Positions 1 to 4,128 of a stretch of DNA of 5,176 nucleotides are shown one piece after another. The translations under genes and the position numbers were made by a program. The notes beneath the pieces were generated by a model. The model made no database searches and was not told where the DNA came from. It was given only the letters and a program-made list of their open reading frames with translations. The stretch comes from Eubacteriales bacterium (GTDB taxonomy: Bacteria; Bacillota; Clostridia; JAQUNY01): NCBI GenBank assembly GCA_028717405.1, contig JAQUNY010000133.1:1-5176 (forward strand). The letters run 5' to 3'. How positions within the stretch are numbered: position 1 is the first letter of the stretch; the number at the start of each line of letters is the position of its first letter.

Positions 1-806
1 AGGCTCTCGCAGAGTCCATGTTTGGCAATGAAAATGCCATGATCCGGATCGATATGTCAGAATATATGGAAAAACACAATGTTTCGAGACTTGTCGGTTC
101 GCCGCCGGGATATGTGGGATATGAAGAAGGCGGACAGCTTACTGAAAAAGTCAGAAGGCGTCCATATTCGGTAATCCTGTTTGACGAAATAGAAAAGGCT
201 CATCCCGATGTATTCAACATGCTGCTTCAGATTCTGGAAGACGGAAGGCTTACCGATTCACAGGGCAGAGTAGTGGATTTTAAAAACACCGTGATAATCA
301 TGACTTCGAACGTAGGAGCCAGAATGATCACAGAGCCTAAAACTGTGGGCTTTGATACTGACTCGTCGAAAAAAAGCAGGTCATATGAACAAATGAAAAG
401 CAATGTGCTGGGAGAACTCAAGAAAGCCTTCAGACCTGAATTCCTGAACAGGATAGATGACATAATTGTTTTCCATACTCTTGATGAAAATGAGGTTAAG
501 ACGATAGCAGGCCTTATGATCGATATGCTTAATAAAAGGCTGCAGGCAAACGACATAAAGATGGAGATCACCGACCAGGCACTGGAATTCCTTTCAAAGA
601 GCGGGTTCGACCCGGTTTTCGGGGCCCGTCCGCTGAAGAGGACTATACAGAACATGATAGAAGACAAGCTGGCTGAAGAAATGCTTGAGGGAAAGGTCAA
701 AGAAGGAGACAATATCCTGGTTGATTATATTGAGGATAGCATAGCCATCAGCAAGAAGGAACAAGAAAGAACAAGAAGGAACAAGAAGGAACAAAAGGCT
801 GATTAA
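1..806 (+). CDS. clpC: ATP-dependent Clp protease ATP-binding subunit ClpC, C-terminal part (5' end outside window)
   Basis: This is the second AAA+ module and C-terminal domain of an Hsp100 unfoldase that feeds substrates to the ClpP peptidase in the cytoplasm. The reading frame is already open at base 3, so the gene begins upstream of the window. Visible in order are the substrate-gripping pore loop GSPPGYVGYE (about 105-134), Walker B VILFDEIEKAH (about 171-203), sensor 1 TSNVGA (about 303-320), the arginine-finger segment FRPEFLNRID, and the sensor 2 motif GARPLKR (about 624-644). The tripeptide VGF at 345-353 sits where ClpC and ClpA/ClpX carry the ClpP-docking loop. It, together with TSNVGAR in place of the TSNLGS of ClpB, argues for ClpC and against the ClpP-independent ClpB. 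The last 18 residues are a highly charged Lys/Arg/Glu/Gln tail encoded by a 10-bp tandem repeat. In many Firmicutes clpC ends the ctsR-mcsA-mcsB operon and is followed by radA; here tRNA genes follow. No clear terminator is seen after the stop. Confidence 0.95.
   Translation, partial: ALAESMFGNENAMIRIDMSEYMEKHNVSRLVGSPPGYVGYEEGGQLTEKVRRRPYSVILFDEIEKAHPDVFNMLLQILEDGRLTDSQGRVVDFKNTVIIMTSNVGARMITEPKTVGFDTDSSKKSRSYEQMKSNVLGELKKAFRPEFLNRIDDIIVFHTLDENEVKTIAGLMIDMLNKRLQANDIKMEITDQALEFLSKSGFDPVFGARPLKRTIQNMIEDKLAEEMLEGKVKEGDNILVDYIEDSIAISKKEQERTRRNKKEQKAD
751..795 (+). repeat. 10-bp tandem repeat (ACAAGAAGGA) in the clpC 3' end
   Basis: Decamers start at 751 (first base differs), 761 (one substitution), 771 and 781 (both exact), with a partial copy from 791. 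Because 10 is not a multiple of 3, successive copies are read in different frames and give the charged peptide KKEQERTRRNKKEQ. Gain or loss of one copy would change only the tail, since stops in the other two frames lie at 800-802 and 808-810. Confidence 0.9.
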
Positions 807-862
807 ATAAACAGTTAAAATATGAAAAATAACTCAAGCAAGAAAATATATCGCGAAGTAAC

Positions 863-888
863 GTGATAATAACTCGTGATAATAACTC
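863..888 (+). repeat. perfect 13-bp tandem duplication
   Basis: GTGATAATAACTC occurs twice head to tail (863-875 and 876-888) in the AT-rich gap between clpC and the tRNA promoter. It carries no recognised binding-site signature. It lies about 24 bp upstream of the -35 element, where an upstream activating or AT-rich element could act, but I have no direct sign of function. Confidence 0.85.
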
Positions 889-911
889 AGATGGTATGCC
901 GCAAAATTTTC

Positions 912-941
912 TTGACTTTAAAGTATTTTATCTGCTACAAT
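912..941 (+). promoter_or_regulatory. sigma-A type promoter of the tRNA-Met/tRNA-Glu operon
   Basis: The -35 box TTGACT (912-917) and -10 box TACAAT (936-941) are separated by 18 bp, and a TG pair at 933-934 makes an extended -10. Transcription should start near 948, about 86 bases before tRNA-Met and only a few bases before the hairpin at 954. This is the strongest promoter in the first 1.3 kb and fits a stable-RNA operon. Confidence 0.75.
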
Positions 942-951
942 GTATGAGCAT

Positions 952-998
952 GTGGCACAACCTTACGCGGTGCGGCAAGTGGAGGGTTGTGCCGTTTT
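952..998 (+). ncRNA. stable leader hairpin ahead of the tRNA operon (possible attenuator or short RNA)
   Basis: GGCACAACC (954-962) pairs perfectly with GGTTGTGCC (985-993); a G-U and a U-A pair (963-964 with 983-984) extend the stem to 11 bp. The 18-nt loop can form a small inner CGC/GCG stem (966-968 with 972-974). Four T residues follow at 995-998. The hairpin starts about six bases after the predicted transcription start, so the RNA would be little more than the hairpin if transcription ended here. The T tract is short, so termination would be partial. I do not recognise it as a known riboswitch or sRNA family. Confidence 0.5.
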
Positions 999-1000
999 AA

Positions 1001-1020
1001 GGCTTGAAGGGGCTTGAAGG
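1001..1020 (+). repeat. perfect 10-bp tandem duplication
   Basis: GGCTTGAAGG occurs twice in direct succession (1001-1010 and 1011-1020), in the transcribed leader between the hairpin and tRNA-Met. It looks like a recent slippage product; no function is evident. Confidence 0.85.
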
Positions 1021-1033
1021 AAAGAGATAAAGC

Positions 1034-1110
1034 GGCGGTGTAGCTCAGCTGGCAAGAGCATTCGGTTCATACCCGAAGTGTCGTTGGTTCAAATCCGACC
1101 ACCGCTACCA
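1034..1110 (+). tRNA. tRNA-Met (anticodon CAT, elongator)
   Basis: The cloverleaf is complete. The acceptor GGCGGTG (1034-1040) pairs with 1100-1106 (first pair G-U), followed by discriminator A and encoded CCA. The D stem is GCTC/GAGC (1043-1046 with 1056-1059), the anticodon stem TTCGG/CCGAA (1061-1065 with 1073-1077), the anticodon CAT lies at 1068-1070, and the T arm spans 1083-1099 with loop TTCAAAT. The anticodon stem lacks the three G-C pairs of an initiator tRNA. The loop TTCATAC and the body resemble Bacillus elongator tRNA-Met more than the lysidine-modified tRNA-Ile(CAT). Confidence 0.95.
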
Positions 1111-1117
1111 TTTTTAG

Positions 1118-1132
1118 TGCGCGAGATGCGCA
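1118..1132 (+). other. small hairpin in the spacer between the two tRNAs
   Basis: TGCGC (1118-1122) pairs with GCGCA (1128-1132) around the loop GAGAT. It sits in the 28-nt spacer between tRNA-Met and tRNA-Glu, where precursor cleavage must occur, and probably serves as a processing or insulating stem. It follows a TTTTT run, so it is not arranged as a terminator. Confidence 0.5.
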
Positions 1133-1138
1133 AAGCAG

Positions 1139-1214
1139 GGCCCATTGGTCAAGAGGCCTAAGACACCGCCCTTTCACGGCGGTAACAGGGGTTCGAATCC
1201 CCTATGGGTCACCA
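1139..1214 (+). tRNA. tRNA-Glu (anticodon TTC)
   Basis: The acceptor GGCCCAT (1139-1145) pairs with ATGGGTC (1204-1210; second pair G-U), followed by discriminator A and encoded CCA (1212-1214). The anticodon stem CCGCC/GGCGG encloses the loop CTTTCAC with anticodon TTC. The T stem AGGGG/CCCCT (1187-1191 with 1199-1203) encloses TTCGAAT. It is co-oriented with tRNA-Met, 28 bp downstream, and evidently in the same transcript. Confidence 0.96.
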
Positions 1215-1234
1215 TTTGAATCAAGTAACAAAAG

Positions 1235-1271
1235 CAAAGAGCTTAAAGGAATATCCTTTTAAAGCTCTTTG
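1235..1271 (+). terminator. long hairpin after tRNA-Glu, probable terminator of the tRNA operon
   Basis: CAAAGAGCTT plus AAAGGA (1235-1250) pairs with 1254-1271, leaving a three-base loop (ATA) and a two-base bulge in the 3' arm, so about 16 pairs form. The following bases (TCATTTC) are T-rich but not a clean T run. It may terminate poorly and let RNA polymerase continue into the reductase gene, whose ribosome binding site begins eight bases downstream. No separate promoter for that gene is apparent. Confidence 0.55.
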
Positions 1272-1291
1272 TCATTTCAGGAGAACTGATG

Positions 1292-2029
1292 ATGCCAAAA
1301 AGCACGGCAATAATAACCGGAGCTTCACGCGGGATAGGAAGTGCCCTGGCTGAGGCTTTTGCAGTAAATGGATATAGGGTTGTTATTAATTACTGCTTCG
1401 CCGAAAGAGAAGCTTCCCTTCTGCGTGACAGATTAGCAGCCCAAAGCCTGGAAGCCGAAATATTCAGGGCTGATGTGGCAAAACGTTCAGAAGTAGACAC
1501 AATGACGGAATTCTGCCTGAAAAAATACGGAAGGATAGACTTGCTCATTAATAATGCGGGAATAAGCGCGCAGAGGCTTTTTACAGGAATAACCGAAGAT
1601 GAATGGGACCGGATGATGGCGGTAAACCTGAAAGGTGTGTTCAACTGTACACAAAGCGTGGCGCCATACATGATCAGCGCAAAGAGCGGTTGTATCATTA
1701 ATATTTCCTCTGTCTGGGGTATTGTGGGGGCGTCTTGTGAAGTGCATTATTCGGCTGCCAAGGCAGGTGTGATAGGATTCACCAAGGCTCTCGCAAAGGA
1801 ACTGGCTCCCTCCGGGATAAGGGTAAATTGCATTGCTCCGGGAATAATAGATACTGATATGATGAAATGCTTTTCAGCTGAGGAAAAAGAGTGCATGAAA
1901 CAGGAAATCCCGGCTATGAGGTTTGGCAGGATCGGTGAAGTTGCGGCCTGTGCCCTCTTCCTTGCATCAGAGGGAGCAGGATATATCACGGGACAGGTGA
2001 TCAGCCCTAACGGAGGATTTGTAATTTAA
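1292..2029 (+). CDS. ymfI: short-chain dehydrogenase/reductase, probable elongation factor P 5-aminopentanone reductase (YmfI-like)
   Basis: This is a classical short-chain dehydrogenase of 245 residues, the usual length. It has the NADP(H)-binding TGASRGIG (residues 9-16), NNAG (87-90), the catalytic tetrad Asn112, Ser140, Tyr153 and Lys157, and the PG pair of the C-terminal binding loop (183-184). FabG-type ketoacyl-ACP reductases share this fold. However, the stretch SSVWGIVGASCEV around the catalytic Ser and the ending ITGQVISPNGGFVI match, from memory, the YmfI branch, which in Bacillus reduces the 5-aminopentanone on the EF-P lysine to 5-aminopentanol. The family is established knowledge; the specific substrate is inference. 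Two ATGs are adjacent (1289 and 1292). AGGAGA at 1279-1284 lies 7 bp from the second and only 4 bp from the first, so 1292 is preferred. It stands alone between a tRNA operon and an unrelated membrane gene, with no fatty-acid genes nearby, which also speaks against a housekeeping FabG. Confidence 0.85.
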   Translation: MPKSTAIITGASRGIGSALAEAFAVNGYRVVINYCFAEREASLLRDRLAAQSLEAEIFRADVAKRSEVDTMTEFCLKKYGRIDLLINNAGISAQRLFTGITEDEWDRMMAVNLKGVFNCTQSVAPYMISAKSGCIINISSVWGIVGASCEVHYSAAKAGVIGFTKALAKELAPSGIRVNCIAPGIIDTDMMKCFSAEEKECMKQEIPAMRFGRIGEVAACALFLASEGAGYITGQVISPNGGFVI

Positions 2030-2075
2030 CTGATACCGGCACAGCTGCGGAACACAGCTACAGCACAATGTTGTG

Positions 2076-2114
2076 GCAAACTGCAGCTGCAAACTGCTGC
2101 GGCAAACGTCTGCG
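2076..2114 (+). repeat. three degenerate 13-bp tandem repeats
   Basis: Three units start GCAAAC and lie end to end at 2076-2088, 2089-2101 and 2102-2114 (consensus GCAAACTGCNGCG). The upstream bases 2039-2075 look like more decayed copies and include the palindrome CACAATGTTGTG (2064-2075). The array separates the reductase stop from the next promoter and is much richer in GC than that promoter. No terminator with a T run is visible here. Confidence 0.7.
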
Positions 2115-2119
2115 GCTGC

Positions 2120-2148
2120 TTGATTAACAGGCAGCAGGAGAATATAAT
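2120..2148 (+). promoter_or_regulatory. promoter of the five-helix membrane protein gene
   Basis: The -35 TTGATT (2120-2125) and a perfect -10 TATAAT (2143-2148) are separated by the ideal 17 bp. The predicted start, near 2155, leaves a leader of about 47 nt before the ATG at 2202. The -35 box directly follows the GC-rich repeat array. Confidence 0.7.
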
Positions 2149-2201
2149 TAATTGCAGCGTGTTGAAAAAATTCTGAGTGGCAAAGAAACGGATAGCAATT
2201 G

Positions 2202-2825
2202 ATGAAAAAGATCAGATTTACAGATATAATACTCTTCCCGAAGAGCCTGTATGAAAAATTCGGACCGGGCAGGGTGACAGCAATACCTGGGATTATAGCA
2301 ATTGGCATCATTGATGTCATCTGGCCCGTTATTATCATAAGGCCTGAAGTTTTTACAGCAGCTGCCGGGCCTGATCTGATTTTCAATATTTCGCTGGCCC
2401 TGATGGCGATAATTGTCGCCGGTGCCTTGGATGTGCTGTTCTTCAGCCTGCCCGCACATGATATGCTTTGCTGGATTGGAAAGAAAAGCGGGAAAGATTA
2501 CAGTGGTGTCAATATTATCAGGATGTTCAAGATCTATATGATGTCACACGTCTTGATAATACCTTTAAATATGGTCCTGATGCTTATGCCGATGTTCTTC
2601 CCATCACTCGCCGGCATAGTATTTCTCAATGTGCTTGACCTTTATTTTACATTTGTAGTGCCTGTATGGTTTGCAGCGGTAATATTCAGAGGCATTAATA
2701 CCGTGTACAAGCTTGAAAAGGCAGCTAAAAGGATGGTATATGTCCTTGTGCTGCTTTGGACTGTAATGCTCAGCTATGCTCTTGATTATCTTATATCAGG
2801 CTTATTGCTTGATATTTTCAGGTAG
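2202..2825 (+). CDS. hypothetical five-helix integral membrane protein (possibly Yip1-like)
   Basis: I do not recognise this 207-residue protein with certainty. A short amphipathic N-terminus containing ILFPKSLYEKFG precedes five likely membrane helices at about residues 25-46, 59-82, 110-133, 137-162 and 178-203, with a polar loop at 84-109 (HDMLCWIGKKSGKDYSG) and a basic loop at 163-178. This layout and the short FP-containing N-terminus recall bacterial Yip1-domain proteins, but that is a low-confidence guess. Acidic residues fall inside four of the five helices (Asp38, Asp77, Asp146, Asp195), which is unusual for a purely structural protein. There is no signal peptide cleavage site. The start is ATG 2202; a TTG at 2199 is also in frame. 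The ribosome binding site is weak (GGA at 2190-2192). The gene has its own promoter and appears monocistronic. Confidence 0.8.
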   Translation: MKKIRFTDIILFPKSLYEKFGPGRVTAIPGIIAIGIIDVIWPVIIIRPEVFTAAAGPDLIFNISLALMAIIVAGALDVLFFSLPAHDMLCWIGKKSGKDYSGVNIIRMFKIYMMSHVLIIPLNMVLMLMPMFFPSLAGIVFLNVLDLYFTFVVPVWFAAVIFRGINTVYKLEKAAKRMVYVLVLLWTVMLSYALDYLISGLLLDIFR

Positions 2826-2836
2826 ATACTGATAAT
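2809..2836 (+). promoter_or_regulatory. promoter for tRNA-Arg, overlapping the end of the membrane protein gene
   Basis: TTGATA (2809-2814) and GATAAT (2831-2836) are spaced 16 bp apart. Transcription would start near 2843, about 40 bases before the tRNA, allowing normal 5' processing. The -35 box is inside the last codons of the preceding coding sequence. Confidence 0.5.
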
Positions 2837-2883
2837 ATATTAGTTGCAGGGCGGCATTTTGTTTACGAATTGAATACAATTAT

Positions 2884-2958
2884 GTCCCAGTGGCCTAATG
2901 GATAAGGCGGCAGATTCCGGATCTGCTGATGCGGGTTCGATTCCTGCCTGGGACGCCA
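2884..2958 (+). tRNA. tRNA-Arg (anticodon CCG)
   Basis: The acceptor GTCCCAG/CTGGGAC is perfectly paired (2884-2890 with 2948-2954), followed by discriminator G and encoded CCA (2956-2958). The D stem is GCCT/AGGC, the anticodon stem GCAGA/TCTGC (2910-2914 with 2922-2926), the loop TTCCGGA has anticodon CCG at 2917-2919, and the T arm is GCGGG/CCTGC with loop TTCGATT. It reads CGG, while the genes here often use AGA and AGG. No terminator follows; the next gene begins 50 bp downstream. Confidence 0.95.
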
Positions 2959-2995
2959 TTTCCCGCAATCGCTCGGATATACGGGAGAATAGATC

Positions 2996-3003
2996 AGGAG
3001 GTG
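2996..3003 (+). promoter_or_regulatory. near-perfect ribosome binding site of the truncated ferritin-like gene
   Basis: AGGAGGTG complements the 16S anti-Shine-Dalgarno over eight bases and lies 5 bp before ATG 3009. It fixes the start at 3009 rather than at upstream in-frame ATGs inside the tRNA, and it shows that the remnant is still positioned to be translated. Confidence 0.85.
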
Positions 3004-3008
3004 TTGAA

Positions 3009-3194
3009 ATGCCGGATTTTGGTCATCCTTTTTCAGGTCTTGCAAAAGATCGTAAACTCACCCATCAGGAGCTTGTCAGAGCTGTCAGATTTATGGTATC
3101 CGCGGAATATGAAGCTGTCCAGCTATACATGCAGCTTGCGGAATCTATTGACAACAAGCTTGCACAGGAAGTTCTCAATGAAGGTTTTTCTTGA
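3009..3194 (+). pseudogene. truncated ferritin-like (rubrerythrin/encapsulin-cargo type) protein, N-terminal helix only
   Basis: The 61-residue product starts MPDFGHPFSGLAKDRKLTH and continues into a helix with AEYEAVQLYMQLAESIDNKLAQEVLN. As I recall, this is the beginning of small ferritin-like proteins of anaerobes, in which Glu33 would be a di-iron ligand and a second helix with EExxH follows directly after EVLxD. Here the frame stops seven codons after the Glu54-Val55 pair (ending NEGFS), so the second helix and its metal ligands are missing, and no frame downstream supplies them. The break coincides with ATG 3178 of the DUF89 gene, which overlaps it by 17 bases. A deletion joining two genes is the simplest reading. 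Translation is likely because of the strong ribosome binding site, and it may help load ribosomes for DUF89. It could also be a conserved short protein or an assembly error. No iron chemistry is expected from this remnant. Confidence 0.7.
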
Positions 3195-4107
3195 ATGTCT
3201 TCCCTGCATTATGAGACAGGCACTTGATGCATCCAGGATGTCGGCAGGCGATGATGCGCTTCAGTCTGCCATTATGAAAAGAGCTGTAAAAATAACAGGG
3301 GATTTTGAAAACCGGCGTAACTCGCCTGAAATTGCGGGCGCTATTCATAAAATGGTTGCTGAGATGACCGGGGTAACGGATCCGTATCGCGAAATAAAGA
3401 GAAAAGACATGGATACGGCCTTTTCGCTGCTGCCGATTCTCAGAAAATATGTTTGTGAAGCAAAAAACGCGAGTGATGGTATACACAGGGCTTTGAAGGT
3501 AGCAGCCGCCGGTAACTCACTTGATTCAGCGGTGTACGGGGGAGGTGTTTCGCCTGACCTGGAAAGCCTTATAGAGAAAGAGCTTGGAAAGCCTTTTGCT
3601 TCCTTTGACGGAAGACTTTTTGAAAGCATAATTTTCGCCAGGCCTGCAAACATACTGATAGTTGCCGATAATGCAGGCGAAACAGTCTTCGACGCAGTCC
3701 TTGCAGAAAAGCTGTATGGGATTTCTTCGAAGATTTTTTATGCCGTCAGGGAAAAACCGATCCTTAATGATGCTACCATTGAAGAAGCCGTTGCTTCAGG
3801 CCTCTCGGAGTATGCGGAAGTTATCTCGTCCGGGAGCACCATACCGGGAACGATCGTATCTGACTGCAACCCGGCATTTCGCAAAATATTTAATGAGGCT
3901 GACATAGTCATAAGTAAGGGACAGGGGAATTTTGAAACCTTATCCGATGAAAAGAGGGGAATATTCTATCTTCTCAAGACGAAATGCAATGTTCTGGCCA
4001 ACCTTCTGGGCACAATTGTCAACGATTATGTGTTTGTATATAAAGAGAATGGGAAAGAAGCAAAAAGCCTGGAGAATAGGAATGAAATAAAAAGCTTAAT
4101 GAATTAG
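3178..4107 (+). CDS. DUF89 (ARMT1-like) metal-dependent phosphatase family protein
   Basis: This 309-residue protein begins MKVFLECLPCIMRQAL, with the CxxC pair (Cys7, Cys10) and RQAL typical of the prokaryotic DUF89 branch (COG1578). Other family landmarks are AAGNSLD (110-116) and VADNAGE (162-168), the metal-binding core with Asn113, Asp116, Asp164 and Asn165, then SGSTIPGT (218-225) and SKGQGNFE (246-253). Proteins of this family are Mn/Ni/Co-dependent phosphatases proposed to remove damaged sugar phosphates or cofactor intermediates; the substrate of this one cannot be read from sequence. The start at 3178 is chosen because the family N-terminus begins there and AGGAAG (3166-3171) lies 6 bp upstream, inside the ferritin-like remnant. 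Further in-frame sequence to 2929 is only tRNA and overlapping gene. It is followed 21 bp later by a metallo-beta-lactamase-fold gene, so the two are probably cotranscribed. The last 20 or so residues are a charged extension. Confidence 0.88.
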   Translation: MKVFLECLPCIMRQALDASRMSAGDDALQSAIMKRAVKITGDFENRRNSPEIAGAIHKMVAEMTGVTDPYREIKRKDMDTAFSLLPILRKYVCEAKNASDGIHRALKVAAAGNSLDSAVYGGGVSPDLESLIEKELGKPFASFDGRLFESIIFARPANILIVADNAGETVFDAVLAEKLYGISSKIFYAVREKPILNDATIEEAVASGLSEYAEVISSGSTIPGTIVSDCNPAFRKIFNEADIVISKGQGNFETLSDEKRGIFYLLKTKCNVLANLLGTIVNDYVFVYKENGKEAKSLENRNEIKSLMN

Positions 4108-4128
4108 AAGAAAGGTGATGAGCCGGAA

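Noticed and set aside
227..712. Minus-strand 161-residue frame across clpC
   Set aside because: It is a Ser/Leu/Ile-rich shadow of a strongly conserved coding region with no recognisable motif.
2152..2202. 16-codon upstream frame (TTG start) ending TGATG over the membrane gene start
   Set aside because: The AGGAG that would serve it (2136-2140) lies upstream of the predicted transcription start near 2155, so it would not be in the mRNA.
2875..2880. TACAAT as a -10 box for tRNA-Arg
   Set aside because: Transcription would start inside the mature tRNA, and there is no -35 box at a suitable distance; the pair at 2809-2836 fits better.
2940..2958. Integration attachment site at the tRNA-Arg 3' end
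   Set aside because: No second copy of the tRNA 3' end and no integrase gene are seen in the window.
2898..3008. Upstream ATG giving a 98-residue ferritin-like protein
   Set aside because: The ATG is inside tRNA-Arg; the AGGAGGTG site and the family N-terminus (MPDFG) set the start at 3009.
2863..3045. Minus-strand 60-residue reading frame with PRQESNPHQQIR
   Set aside because: It is the antisense of tRNA-Arg; this peptide type is a well-known false prediction over tRNA genes.
2929..3177. Long N-terminal extension of the DUF89 gene
   Set aside because: It covers the tRNA and the ferritin-like remnant in another frame and shows no family similarity; MKVFLECLPC at 3178 is the normal DUF89 beginning.
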